Below are positions 6,357 to 14,717 of a stretch of DNA of 35,265 bases, in pieces; position 1 is the stretch's first letter, and each line of letters starts with the position of its first letter. The DNA lies in the NCBI GenBank assembly GCA_934418295.1, contig CAKRWZ010000009.1:1-35265 (forward strand), written 5' to 3'. The translations under genes and the position numbers were made by a program. The notes below the pieces were generated by a model. The model searched no databases, was not told where the DNA came from, and saw nothing but the letters and a program-made list of their open reading frames with translations. This DNA is from an uncultured Mediterraneibacter sp. (GTDB lineage: Bacteria > Bacillota > Clostridia > Lachnospirales > Lachnospiraceae).

Positions 6357-8021
6357 ATGGAAAAGGAAACAGTATCCAAAAATTTTATTGAGCAGGAAAT
6401 TGATAAAGATCTGCGGGAGGGCGTTTACGACCATGTCTGTACCCGGTTCCCGCCGGAGCCCAACGGATATCTCCATATCGGTCATGCAAAATCGATCCTT
6501 TTAAATTACGGATTGGCGCAGGAGTATGGCGGAGAGTTCCATATGCGTTTCGATGATACCAACCCTACAAAGGAAAAAGTAGAATTTGTGGAATCCATAA
6601 AGAATGACATCCGTTGGCTGGGTGCGGACTGGAAAGACCATTTGTACTTTGCATCCGACTATTTTGATCAGATGTATGAATGCGCTCTGAAGCTGATCCG
6701 AAAAGGAAAAGCCTATGTCTGCGACCTGACGTCGGAAGAGATCCGCCAGTACCGCGGAACGTTGACGGAGCCGGGCAAAAACAGCCCTTACAGAGAGCGG
6801 AGTATCGAAGAAAACCTGGCACTTTTTGAAGAGATGAAAAGCGGTGTGACCGAAGACGGAAAAAGAGTGCTCCGGGCCAAGATCGATATGGCTTCTCCGA
6901 ACATCAACATGAGAGATCCGATCCTTTACCGCGTGGCACATATGACTCATCACAACACCGGAGATAAATGGTGCATCTATCCGATGTATGATTTTGCACA
7001 CCCCATCGAGGATGCACTGGAGGGGATCACCCATTCCATCTGTACCCTGGAGTTTGAAGACCACAGACCGCTGTATGACTGGGTGGTAAGAGAGTGCGAG
7101 TTTGAGAATCCGCCGAGACAGATCGAATTTGCAAAGCTTTATCTGACCAATGTGGTCACCGGAAAGCGTTATATCAAAAAACTGGTGGAAGACAAGATCG
7201 TGGACGGCTGGGACGATCCGAGGCTGGTGTCCATCGCAGCCCTGAGGCGCAGAGGCTTTACGCCGGAATCCATCAAAATGTTTGTGGATCTCTGCGGGGT
7301 TTCCAAAGCCCAGAGCTCTGTGGATTACGCGATGCTGGAGTATTGTATCCGAGAGGATCTGAAGCTGAAAAAGCCGCGTATGATGGCAGTGCTGGATCCG
7401 ATCAAGCTGGTGATCGATAACTATCCGGAGGGCGAGATCGAATATCTGGATGCGCCAAACAATCTGGAAAACGAAGAGCTGGGCAGCAGGAAGATTCCCT
7501 TTGGCAGAGAATTGTTCATCGAGAGAGACGATTTTATGGAAGAGCCTCCGAAGAAATACTTCCGTCTCTTCCCGGGCAATGAAGTGCGCCTGATGAACGC
7601 TTATTTTGTAAAATGCGTGGACTTTGAAAAGGATGCCGACGGAAACGTGACCGTCGTACATTGTACCTATGATCCGGAGACCAAGAGCGGAAGCGGGTTT
7701 ACGGGCAGAAAAGTAAAAGGAACAATCCATTGGGTGGAGGCTTCCCATGCACAGAAAGCCACGGTAAGACTGTACGAAAATCTGGTGGACGAGGAAAAAG
7801 GTGTTTACAAAAAAGAGGACGGTTCTTTGAATTTGAATCCGAATTCTCTGACTGTAAAAGAAATCCTGGTAGAGCCAAACTTCGGTGAGGCGAAAGCATA
7901 CGACAGCTTCCAGTTTGTAAGACAGGGCTATTTCTGTATCGATGCCCATGATTCCAAGCCGGATGCACTGGTGTTCAACCGGATCGTATCTCTGAAAAGC
8001 TCTTTCAGATTGCCGAAATAA
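6357..8021 (+). CDS. glnS: Glutaminyl-tRNA synthetase
   Basis: Class I synthetase that charges tRNA-Gln directly. The 554 residues match bacterial GlnRS. PPEPNGYLHIGHAKS carries the HIGH motif at 40-43, and the catalytic fold runs to about 340 with GWDDPRL and LRRRGFTPESI, typical of GlxRS. A two-barrel anticodon-binding region follows (about 341-550). The loop equivalent to KMSKS reads TGKR (268-271) where GlnRS usually has MSKR, keeping the Lys-Arg but losing the serine. Most Firmicutes make Gln-tRNA by GatCAB transamidation, so a GlnRS points to one of the lineages that acquired it. The ATG at 6357 has AGAGGAG upstream. A MocR gene follows after six bases. Confidence 0.95.
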   Translation: MEKETVSKNFIEQEIDKDLREGVYDHVCTRFPPEPNGYLHIGHAKSILLNYGLAQEYGGEFHMRFDDTNPTKEKVEFVESIKNDIRWLGADWKDHLYFASDYFDQMYECALKLIRKGKAYVCDLTSEEIRQYRGTLTEPGKNSPYRERSIEENLALFEEMKSGVTEDGKRVLRAKIDMASPNINMRDPILYRVAHMTHHNTGDKWCIYPMYDFAHPIEDALEGITHSICTLEFEDHRPLYDWVVRECEFENPPRQIEFAKLYLTNVVTGKRYIKKLVEDKIVDGWDDPRLVSIAALRRRGFTPESIKMFVDLCGVSKAQSSVDYAMLEYCIREDLKLKKPRMMAVLDPIKLVIDNYPEGEIEYLDAPNNLENEELGSRKIPFGRELFIERDDFMEEPPKKYFRLFPGNEVRLMNAYFVKCVDFEKDADGNVTVVHCTYDPETKSGSGFTGRKVKGTIHWVEASHAQKATVRLYENLVDEEKGVYKKEDGSLNLNPNSLTVKEILVEPNFGEAKAYDSFQFVRQGYFCIDAHDSKPDALVFNRIVSLKSSFRLPK

Positions 8022-8027
8022 ATCATC

Positions 8028-9482
8028 ATGAGTGAGCTGACGATCCATCTGCAAACCAGATCGGGCAAGCCGTTGTATGAGCAGATTTACGAATATATCA
8101 AAAACGATATTCAAAAGGGACGGCTGAAAAACGGAGAAAAGCTGCCTTCTACCAGAACCTTGGCGAAATATCTGGAGCTGAGCAGAAGTACCGTGGAGCT
8201 GGCCTATGAACAGCTTTTATCCGAAGGCTATATCGAAGCGGAGCCCTGCAGGGGTTATTTCGTGGCACAAATCGACGAGTTGTTCCGCATGGATACGAAA
8301 AAAAGAGTGCCCCGGACAAAGGCGAAAGAAGCGGTAAAAAAGTACCGTTATGATTTTTCTCCCACAGGAGTTGATCTGAAAAGTTTTCCTTACAGTGCCT
8401 GGCGCAAGCTTTCCAAGGAATGCCTGCTGGATGATAAGGCGGAGCTCTTCCGTCTGGGGGATCCGAAAGGAGAGTGGGGGCTTCGAAATGCCATCGCAGA
8501 CTATCTGTACCATGCGAGAGGGGCAGACTGCAGACCGGAGCAGATCATCGTAGGAGCAGGAAACGATTACCTGTTGATGCTTCTGAGTACGGTGTTGGGC
8601 AAAGAGTATAAGATCGCGCTGGAAAACCCGACCTACAAGCAGGCTTACCGGTTGTTCCAGAATCTTTCCTATGAAGTCTGTACCGTCGATATGGACGAAA
8701 ACGGCATGCTGGTCAAAGAACTGAAAAAAACGGAGGCGGATATCGCTTTCGTCATGCCCTCCCATCAATATCCCCTGGGAACGGTGATGCCGCTGAAGCG
8801 CCGCATGGCATTGCTGCAGTGGGCAGAAGAAAAAGAAGAGCGGTATATCATAGAGGATGATTACGACAGCGAGTTCCGATATAAAGGGAAACCGATCCCG
8901 GCTTTGAAAGGCTATGACCGAAGCGAAAAAGTGATCTATATGGGGACCTTTTCCAAATCCATTGCGCCGGCCATCCGTATGAGCTATATGGTGCTTCCGG
9001 AGCCGGTCCTGAAGATTTATGAAGAACGGTGCAGTTTTGTCAGCTCCACCGTTTCCAAGGTGGATCAGATGATCTTGCAGCAATTTTTAGAGCAGGGGTA
9101 TTACGAGAGACACCTGAATAAAACGAGAGCTCTGTACAAAGGGCGGCATGATGTGCTTTTAGCAGAGCTGAAATCTCTGAAAGATCTGTGCACGGTCTCC
9201 GGAGAAAACGCGGGAGTGCATCTGCTTTTGCATTTTCGGGATTTTGAGGAAAAAGATCTGGTGGAGGCTGCCGCAGAAAAAGGAGTTCTGGTCTGCGGCC
9301 TGTCGGAATATTATGTAGCAGAACCGAAAAAGAAAGAAGCCGTGATTATGCTGGGATATGCCAATATGAAAGAAGAAAAGATCAAAGATGCCGTCCGGCT
9401 TCTGGAGGAAGCGTGGAGAGGGATCGATCTGAAAAAAAATCAGGACAGAAAAAGTCTCGTGACAGAAAAAGTTTCAGGATAG
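8028..9482 (+). CDS. MocR/PdxR-type GntR-family regulator with aminotransferase domain
   Basis: A 484-residue transcription factor. The N-terminal winged helix-turn-helix (about 10-80: LYEQIYEYIKNDIQKGRLKN, LPSTRTLAKYLELSRSTV) is of the GntR class. After a linker comes a fold-type I aminotransferase domain (about 105-470) with IIEDDYDSEFRYKG and MGTFSKSIAP, where Lys310 should bind PLP. MocR proteins use PLP or a PLP-amino acid adduct as effector and control vitamin B6, GABA or amino-acid genes. No pdx or gab gene is adjacent, so the target is unknown. The ATG at 8028 lies six bases after glnS with no clear ribosome site, which suggests coupling to glnS translation. A hairpin terminator follows. 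Confidence 0.9.
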   Translation: MSELTIHLQTRSGKPLYEQIYEYIKNDIQKGRLKNGEKLPSTRTLAKYLELSRSTVELAYEQLLSEGYIEAEPCRGYFVAQIDELFRMDTKKRVPRTKAKEAVKKYRYDFSPTGVDLKSFPYSAWRKLSKECLLDDKAELFRLGDPKGEWGLRNAIADYLYHARGADCRPEQIIVGAGNDYLLMLLSTVLGKEYKIALENPTYKQAYRLFQNLSYEVCTVDMDENGMLVKELKKTEADIAFVMPSHQYPLGTVMPLKRRMALLQWAEEKEERYIIEDDYDSEFRYKGKPIPALKGYDRSEKVIYMGTFSKSIAPAIRMSYMVLPEPVLKIYEERCSFVSSTVSKVDQMILQQFLEQGYYERHLNKTRALYKGRHDVLLAELKSLKDLCTVSGENAGVHLLLHFRDFEEKDLVEAAAEKGVLVCGLSEYYVAEPKKKEAVIMLGYANMKEEKIKDAVRLLEEAWRGIDLKKNQDRKSLVTEKVSG

Positions 9483-9487
9483 AAAAA

Positions 9488-9528
9488 GGAGCGGGATCCA
9501 CGCCGAAGAGACGTCGGATCTCCGCTCC
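9488..9528. terminator. Bidirectional intrinsic terminator
   Basis: GGAGCGGGATCC (9488-9499) pairs with GGATCTCCGCTCC (9516-9528) with a one-base bulge. On the minus strand the stem is followed by TTTTTCT, a good terminator for the small gene 9550-9801. On the plus strand the tail is weaker (TGTAATATTTG), but it should still end the glnS-mocR transcript. Confidence 0.75.
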
Positions 9529-9549
9529 TGTAATATTTGTGGTTTGAAA

Positions 9550-9801
9550 TCAGGCCTCTTTTGCAGGTTCTTCTGCAGATTCATCGGATGCTTCTTCGGA
9601 AGCTTTTGTCTGATTCAAAGGAACATATTCGCGGTTGGAGACGGGTGCGAGATCTTTGTCAAGATCAAAATCATCCTCTTCCTCGGAATCTGTATCTTCA
9701 GATTCGAGCTCGCAGTCCTTTGAAGAAAAATACACATACAGAAATCCGATCACAGAGCCGGCAGCTGCAAGACCAAGTAACCATTTTATAAATTTACGCA
9801 A
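9550..9801 (-). CDS. Small single-pass membrane protein with acidic tail
   Basis: An 83-residue protein that I do not recognise as a named family. The N-terminus is basic (RKFIKW), followed by one hydrophobic helix at about 7-26 (WLLGLAAAGSVIGFLYVYF), then a strongly acidic Glu/Asp/Ser-rich tail to the end. It is probably a membrane-anchored protein with the tail in the cytoplasm or outside, depending on orientation. The start is a TTG at 9801-9799, with AAGGAG about nine bases upstream; the nearby ATG runs straight into a stop. A good sigma-A promoter (9840-9868, minus) and a terminator (9488-9528) flank it as a monocistronic unit, which argues that it is real. Confidence 0.72.
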   Translation of the reverse strand: MRKFIKWLLGLAAAGSVIGFLYVYFSSKDCELESEDTDSEEEDDFDLDKDLAPVSNREYVPLNQTKASEEASDESAEEPAKEA

Positions 9802-9839
9802 GGTACATACTCCTTTCCATGGATAATCATTACCAGGCT

Positions 9840-9868
9840 ATTGTAATACTTTTTTTTGAAAATTACAA
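9840..9868 (-). promoter_or_regulatory. Sigma-A promoter of the small membrane-protein gene
   Basis: On the minus strand TTGTAA (9868-9863) and TACAAT (9845-9840) are spaced by 17 bases. The two elements also make an eight-base inverted repeat (ATTGTAAT/ATTACAAT) around a T-rich spacer; the repeat is explained by the promoter boxes. Confidence 0.65.
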
Positions 9869-9878
9869 TATGTCAATG

Positions 9879-9907
9879 TTGTGACAAACAGGAAAATATG
9901 GTAAACT
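9879..9907 (+). promoter_or_regulatory. Possible promoter of cls
   Basis: TTGTGA (9879-9884) and TAAACT (9902-9907) with a 17-base spacer lie 45 bases ahead of the cardiolipin synthase start. It is only a moderate match to the consensus. Confidence 0.4.
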
Positions 9908-9951
9908 TGCGGGGAGAAAAGACATTGCGAGAGGAGAGCATCTTTTAAAAT

Positions 9952-11535
9952 ATGACGCAGAATCCAGAAAAGAGAGAACACAAAAAAGCAGCAGTCAAAA
10001 AAGCAAAAAAAGGAATCTTGAGTGTCCTGTTCAGTCGTACCGCACTGATCCTTATTTTGCTGCTTCTGCAGATCGGACTGATGTTCCTTATGACGACGGC
10101 TCTGAAGGAATATCGGAGTTATTGGTCTGTGGCATCGGTTTTGCTGCAGGTGATCGTGGTGATCTATATCATCAATGAGCGGGGCAATCCGGCGTTTAAC
10201 ATGACCTGGATTTTGTTACTGATGGTGTTTCCGGTGTTCGGGACGTTGTTTTATATCTATGTCAAATCAGAACTGGGCAGCAGGGCGGTGAGCCACAGGC
10301 TTTCCCGGCAGAAACTGGAAATACATAGATACATGAAGCAGAACCCGGAAGTCATCTCCAATCTGAGAGTCAGCAAACCGGAAGACGCAAAATTGGCGCA
10401 TTACATGAAGTATCAGCTGGGCTTTCCCATTTACCGGAACACGAAAGTGGTGTACTCCAGCTGCGGGGAAGAAAATTTTCCGCTGTTCCTCCACGAGCTG
10501 AAACAGGCGAAAAGTTTTATTTTTATGGAGTATTTCATCGTGGAAGAGGGGTATATGTGGGAGCATGTGCTGGATATCCTGAAAGAAAAAGCTCAGGAAG
10601 GCGTGGAAGTCCGGTTCATGTATGACGGCATGGGATGCCTGTCGCTGCCGCATAATTATCCGGAAAAATTGAAAAAATACGGGATAGAGTGCCGGATCTT
10701 CGGACCGCTGCGGCCGGTACTTTCTACCGTGCAGAACAACCGGGATCACCGGAAGATCTGCGTGATCGACGGAAAGACGGCGTTTACCGGCGGGATCAAC
10801 TTAGGAGACGAATATATCAACCGCAAGGAACGGTTTGGATATTGGAAGGATTCGGCGGCTATGCTGAAAGGGGATGCCGTGCAGAGCTTTACCATGATGT
10901 TCCTGCAGATGTGGAATTCCATCGAAAGAAAGAGGGAGGATTACAAGAAGTATCTGACGGTCATGCGGCCGGAATTTAAGCGGGAGCTGGGCTTTGTCAT
11001 GCCTTACGGGGACAGCCCGTTCGACCACGAGGAAGTGGGAGAATCCGTTTATCTGCATATTCTGAACCATGCCAGTAAATACGTACACATCATGACGCCG
11101 TATCTGATCCTGGACAACGGGCTTTTGGATACCATGACCCGGACGGCGAAAAGCGGGGTAGAGGTATGCATCATCATGCCCCACATTCCGGACAAATGGT
11201 ATGCGTTTGTGCTGGCAAAGACCTATTATCAGGAGCTGTTGGAAGCAGGCGTGAAGATCTACGAATTCACGCCGGGATTCGTGCATTCCAAGATTTTTGT
11301 CTCCGACGATAAAATGGCCACGGTGGGAACGGTCAATCTGGATTACAGAAGCCTGTATCTGCATTTTGAATGCGGGGCATACATTTACAACAATCCGGTG
11401 GTGCGGGACATTGAAAAAGATTACCGGCAGACCATTCAAAAATGTCAGCAAGTCTCCATCGCAGAGGTAAAGGCGATGAATCCGCTGCAGAAAATCTGCG
11501 GAAAGATATTGAGATTAATGGCGCCGCTGATGTAA
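9952..11535 (+). CDS. cls: Cardiolipin synthase
   Basis: Membrane-bound phospholipase D-family enzyme that condenses two phosphatidylglycerol molecules into cardiolipin and glycerol. The 527 residues begin with a basic N-terminus, then membrane helices at about 27-50, 58-78 and 84-104. Two HKD motifs follow: HRKICVID (His266, Lys268, Asp273) with TAFTGGINLGDEY, and HSKIFVSD (His445, Lys447, Asp452) with GTVNLDYRS. Length and architecture match Bacillus ClsA-type enzymes apart from a slightly long N-terminus. The ATG at 9952 has GAGGAG 15 bases upstream, a rather long spacing. The gene stands alone between divergent promoters and the purA promoter. Confidence 0.94.
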   Translation: MTQNPEKREHKKAAVKKAKKGILSVLFSRTALILILLLLQIGLMFLMTTALKEYRSYWSVASVLLQVIVVIYIINERGNPAFNMTWILLLMVFPVFGTLFYIYVKSELGSRAVSHRLSRQKLEIHRYMKQNPEVISNLRVSKPEDAKLAHYMKYQLGFPIYRNTKVVYSSCGEENFPLFLHELKQAKSFIFMEYFIVEEGYMWEHVLDILKEKAQEGVEVRFMYDGMGCLSLPHNYPEKLKKYGIECRIFGPLRPVLSTVQNNRDHRKICVIDGKTAFTGGINLGDEYINRKERFGYWKDSAAMLKGDAVQSFTMMFLQMWNSIERKREDYKKYLTVMRPEFKRELGFVMPYGDSPFDHEEVGESVYLHILNHASKYVHIMTPYLILDNGLLDTMTRTAKSGVEVCIIMPHIPDKWYAFVLAKTYYQELLEAGVKIYEFTPGFVHSKIFVSDDKMATVGTVNLDYRSLYLHFECGAYIYNNPVVRDIEKDYRQTIQKCQQVSIAEVKAMNPLQKICGKILRLMAPLM

Positions 11536-11601
11536 ATCGGGTTCAGATGGGGAATACTACCAGGATGGTATCATGATATCGTCATAATATAAAAATTATG
11601 T

Positions 11602-11630
11602 TTTACAGACAGGGAAAAATATAGTATAAT
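11602..11630 (+). promoter_or_regulatory. Sigma-A promoter of purA
   Basis: TTTACA (11602-11607) and a perfect TATAAT (11625-11630) are separated by 17 bases. The transcript would start near 11637, giving a leader of about 63 bases without an obvious riboswitch. Confidence 0.75.
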
Positions 11631-11699
11631 TGCTGAGTGGCTTTAATGGGCTGCTCATAAAGATTTAAAAGCGATGTATACGCAGGAGGAATCAAAAAC

Positions 11700-12980
11700 A
11701 TGGTAAAAGCAGTAGTAGGAGCAAATTGGGGAGACGAAGGAAAGGGTAAAATCACAGACATGCTTGCCCAAAAAGCGGATATCGTCATTCGTTTTCAGGG
11801 AGGAGCAAATGCAGGTCATACTATCGTAAATAATTATGGTAAATTTGCACTTCACACATTGCCGTCAGGTGTTTTTTACAGCCATACGACAAATGTGATC
11901 GGAAACGGCGTAGCGCTGGATATCCCGAGAGTGATCGAGGAATTACAGTCGATCGTGGACAAAGGTGTGCCGAAGCCGAAGCTTTTGGTATCCAGCCGTG
12001 CACAGATGGTGATGTCCTACCATCAGAAGCAGGACGCATATGAAGAAGAGCGTCTCGGCGGAAAATCCTTTGGTTCTACAAAATCAGGGATTGCTCCTTT
12101 TTATTCCGATAAATACGCAAAGATCGGTTTTCAGGTAAGTGAGCTGTTCGACGAAGAACTGCTTCGTGAAAAGATCAAACGTGTGACAGACCAGAAGAAC
12201 GTACTGTTTGAGCATCTGTACCACAAACCGCCGATCGATCCGGAAGAGCTGTTTGCAGAACTGATGGATTACAAAGAGAAGATCGAGCCATACGTGTGCG
12301 ACGTATCCTTGTTCCTTCAGAATGCGATCAAAGAAGGAAAAGAGCTTTTGCTGGAAGGACAGCTTGGTTCTCTGAAGGATCCGGATCACGGAATCTATCC
12401 GATGGTAACTTCTTCTTCTACACTGGCAGCTTACGGCGCCATCGGTGCAGGAATTCCTCCGTATGAGATAAAAGAGATCATCACGGTAAGCAAGGCTTAT
12501 TCCAGTGCAGTAGGTGCAGGTGCTTTCGTGAGCGAGATTTTCGGAGACGAGGCAGACGAGCTCAGAAACCGCGGAGGTGACGGCGGAGAGTTCGGAGCGA
12601 CCACGGGACGTCCGAGAAGAATGGGCTGGTATGACTGCGTGGCTTCCAAATACGGCTGCCGGATGCAGGGCACAAGCGGTGTTGCATTGACTGTTTTGGA
12701 TGTGTTGGGATACTTGGATGAAATTCCGGTGTGTGTAGGCTATGAGATCGACGGAGAGGTGACAAAAGACTTCCCGGTAACCTGCCTGCTGAACAAGGCA
12801 AAACCGGTCTATAAAGTACTTCCGGGATGGAAACAGGATATCCGCGGCATCAAAAATTATGAAGATCTGCCGGAGAACTGCAGAAACTATGTTGAGTTTA
12901 TCGAAAATGAGATCGGATATCCGATTCGTTATGTGAGCAACGGACCGGGAAGAGAAGACATCATTTTCCGTAATAAATAA
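11700..12980 (+). CDS. purA: Adenylosuccinate synthetase
   Basis: Forms adenylosuccinate from IMP, aspartate and GTP, the first step from IMP to AMP in the cytoplasm. The 426 residues are full length. The GTP-binding P-loop variant GDEGKGK is at 11-17 with the GGANAGHT segment (His40). Further signatures are LLEGQLG, the TSSSTLAAYGAIGAG region, and GATTGRPRRMGWYD near 300-315. The ATG at 11700 follows AGGAGGA at good spacing. It has its own promoter and a bidirectional terminator, so it is monocistronic; purB is not in the window. Confidence 0.96.
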   Translation: MVKAVVGANWGDEGKGKITDMLAQKADIVIRFQGGANAGHTIVNNYGKFALHTLPSGVFYSHTTNVIGNGVALDIPRVIEELQSIVDKGVPKPKLLVSSRAQMVMSYHQKQDAYEEERLGGKSFGSTKSGIAPFYSDKYAKIGFQVSELFDEELLREKIKRVTDQKNVLFEHLYHKPPIDPEELFAELMDYKEKIEPYVCDVSLFLQNAIKEGKELLLEGQLGSLKDPDHGIYPMVTSSSTLAAYGAIGAGIPPYEIKEIITVSKAYSSAVGAGAFVSEIFGDEADELRNRGGDGGEFGATTGRPRRMGWYDCVASKYGCRMQGTSGVALTVLDVLGYLDEIPVCVGYEIDGEVTKDFPVTCLLNKAKPVYKVLPGWKQDIRGIKNYEDLPENCRNYVEFIENEIGYPIRYVSNGPGREDIIFRNK

Positions 12981-13028
12981 AGAGTTGAAGCAAAAAGTTC
13001 GAAAATAAAAAATTTAAGAAATAAAAAT

Positions 13029-13080
13029 ACCGATCTTTCAAAACCTTAATTTAAAACCGGCGTTGGAAGATCGGTGTTTT
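13029..13080. terminator. Bidirectional intrinsic terminator between purA and a minus-strand gene
   Basis: ACCGATCTTTCA (13029-13040) pairs with TGGAAGATCGGT (13064-13075), with one G-T pair, and is followed by GTTTTC on the plus strand. On the minus strand it is followed by ATTTTTAT. It lies between convergent genes and should serve both. Confidence 0.8.
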
Positions 13081-13083
13081 CAA

Positions 13084-13284
13084 TTATTCGTCCCTTTTCA
13101 GCACCCGATACATCAGCCGGATCCCGTAAAACAGGATTGGCAGAAGAATGGTGAGTGCGACGGAAACGTTCAAAAGCTTCCGGGAGAGTGCGGTGTCGAT
13201 AAAAGTGAAGACCAAAGTGCTTATGTAGAGTCCTATAAGCAGGATCACGCCTGCCAGGGCGAAGATACGTTTTGCTTTTTTCAT
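13084..13284 (-). CDS. Small two-helix membrane protein
   Basis: A 66-residue protein that I do not recognise as a named family. It starts MKKAKRIF and contains two hydrophobic helices, about 7-28 (FALAGVILLIGLYISTLVF) and 36-58 (LLNVSVALTILLPILFYGI), then ends in a basic tail (RLMYRVLKRDE). A longer in-frame reading exists, but the ATG at 13284 is chosen because AGGAGG (13298-13293, minus) lies eight bases upstream and the extension has no membrane-protein character. A possible extended -10 element (TGCTATGAT, minus, 13350-13342) lies upstream, and a shared terminator lies just past its stop. Confidence 0.72.
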   Translation of the reverse strand: MKKAKRIFALAGVILLIGLYISTLVFTFIDTALSRKLLNVSVALTILLPILFYGIRLMYRVLKRDE

Positions 13285-13341
13285 GGAAAATGCCTCCTGA
13301 TCTGAATAAGCGTTGCCGGGTGTCTGCGTTCTTTCCAGCCC

Positions 13342-13350
13342 ATCATAGCA
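13342..13350 (-). promoter_or_regulatory. Possible extended -10 promoter for the two-helix protein
   Basis: On the minus strand TGC precedes TATGAT, giving an extended -10 element about 58 bases upstream of the start. No good -35 box is visible. It overlaps the region of the divergent promoter at 13358-13386. Confidence 0.35.
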
Positions 13351-13357
13351 TAAAAAG

Positions 13358-13386
13358 TTGAATCTGCATAGGGAATGAGCTATAAT
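13358..13386 (+). promoter_or_regulatory. Sigma-A promoter of the SEC-C gene
   Basis: TTGAAT (13358-13363) and TATAAT (13381-13386) are spaced by 17 bases, 37 bases before the start codon. Confidence 0.7.
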
Positions 13387-13423
13387 AGAGGGACGAAACA
13401 AAACAATAAAGGAGTTTACACAA

Positions 13424-13942
13424 ATGAGTGAAAAATGTTTATTAGATCAGTGGAGAGACAGCGCGTATTCCGAGCAGATGGACCGGAAAGCTCTTCAGGA
13501 TTTTTGGGGCGCTTACTTTGAGATCGAAAAAGGAATCTATGCACAGCTTTTGGAAGAGCCTGACACAGAGGTGCGCGGCACGGTACAGGAGCTGGCAGCA
13601 AAATATAACGTAGAGCTGCTGACCATGGTCGGATTTTTGGACGGTATTAACGACAGCCTGAAAGAGGCCAATCCCATCGAGACGATGACAGAGACGACAG
13701 AGGTCAATCTGGTATTCGACAAAGAAAAGCTGTACAAGAATATGGTAGAGGCAAAAGCAGACTGGCTTTACGAGCTGCCTCAGTGGGAGAAGATCTTTGA
13801 TGAAGAGACCCGGAAAAAGCTTTACAGGGAGCAGAAAAATTCCGGAACCATCCGTAAAGAAAAGAAGATCGGAAGAAACGATCCGTGTCCGTGCGGAAGC
13901 GGCAAAAAATACAAAAAATGCTGCGGACGTAACGCACAGTAA
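13424..13942 (+). CDS. SEC-C motif protein
   Basis: A 172-residue protein ending in a SEC-C zinc-binding motif (IGRNDPCPCGSGKKYKKCCG, about 149-168), the module also found at the C-terminus of SecA. The preceding 140 residues are helical, acidic and have no signal or membrane segment; this N-terminal part is of a type I associate with uncharacterised Clostridia proteins. Zinc binding by the CxC...CC motif is expected from the family. The ATG at 13424 has AAAGGAG nine bases upstream and a clean promoter. The DUF218 gene begins seven bases after its stop, so the two are probably cotranscribed. Its role is unknown; ribosome or translocon association is one possibility. Confidence 0.82.
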   Translation: MSEKCLLDQWRDSAYSEQMDRKALQDFWGAYFEIEKGIYAQLLEEPDTEVRGTVQELAAKYNVELLTMVGFLDGINDSLKEANPIETMTETTEVNLVFDKEKLYKNMVEAKADWLYELPQWEKIFDEETRKKLYREQKNSGTIRKEKKIGRNDPCPCGSGKKYKKCCGRNAQ

Positions 13943-13948
13943 ATAAAG

Positions 13949-14689
13949 ATGTTATATATGGGAATAATGAGCCTTGGGTATTATGTGATACTCAGGTGTT
14001 ACACGGGAAGAAAAGATTCAACTTTTCTTCCTTTTTGGATGGGATTTGGTTTGGCAGCGCTGGCAGCAGGAGCGGCGTGGCCTTATTTTCCGGCTTGGTT
14101 TCAAAAAGGAGTTTGGATCGTCGGCGGATGCTTCTGCCTCTTGTTCGTGATCGTGGAGATCCGGATCATCTGTGCCATGTGGCAGCGGCCTCCGAAGAAA
14201 ATGAACTACGTTGTGGTCCTGGGAGCGCAAGTCCGGGGACAGCGGATCAGCAGGGCGCTGAAAAGAAGACTGGATCGTGCGGCAGAGTATATGCAGGATA
14301 ACCCGGAAACAAAAGCGATCCTTTCCGGTGGTCAGGGAAAGGGCGAAGCCGTCAGTGAAGCGGAAGCGATGGAGCGTTATCTCTGCGAAAAAGGGGTCGG
14401 AAAAGGACGGTTGATCCTGGAAACGGCGTCCACGTCCACTTGGGAAAATCTGGAAAACAGCCGAAAATTGCTGCCGGATCCGTCCCGGGAAGTGGGGATT
14501 GTCACCAACGATTTTCATGTATACCGGGCGGTTTTGACGGCGAAAGCGGCAGGGTACAAAAATCCCAAAGGACTTTCTGCCGATTCGGCCAAAATCCTGC
14601 TTCCCAATTATCTGACCAGGGAGTTTTTTGCCTGTTTGAAATTTTGGGTGCAAAAAGTGCATAAAAGGCGGTGTCACCGAGCAGACTAA
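13949..14689 (+). CDS. YdcF/SanA-like DUF218 membrane protein
   Basis: A 246-residue protein with two or three N-terminal membrane helices (about 3-16, 27-48 and 52-74), followed by a DUF218 domain (about 86-235). Visible family features are NYVVVLGAQVRGQRIS at the start of the Rossmann-like fold, ILSGGQGKGE, SEAEAMERYL, TSTWENLENS and IVTNDFHVYRA. Family members such as SanA/ElyC/YdcF act in envelope homeostasis by an unclear mechanism, possibly involving lipid-linked precursors. The ATG at 13949 has a weak ribosome site; an ATG three codons on is an alternative. It follows the SEC-C gene closely. Confidence 0.85.
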   Translation: MLYMGIMSLGYYVILRCYTGRKDSTFLPFWMGFGLAALAAGAAWPYFPAWFQKGVWIVGGCFCLLFVIVEIRIICAMWQRPPKKMNYVVVLGAQVRGQRISRALKRRLDRAAEYMQDNPETKAILSGGQGKGEAVSEAEAMERYLCEKGVGKGRLILETASTSTWENLENSRKLLPDPSREVGIVTNDFHVYRAVLTAKAAGYKNPKGLSADSAKILLPNYLTREFFACLKFWVQKVHKRRCHRAD

Positions 14690-14717
14690 CCTCGAAAAAA
14701 AGAAGGAGGTTTGTGCT

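Noticed and set aside
6501..8114. A 537-codon minus-strand frame opposite glnS
   Set aside because: It mirrors a strongly conserved GlnRS, its protein has no recognisable domain, and no ribosome site supports it.
9840..9869. An eight-base inverted repeat around a T-run, looking like an operator or terminator
   Set aside because: The two arms are the -35 and -10 boxes of a minus-strand promoter with a 17-base spacer, which explains the symmetry.
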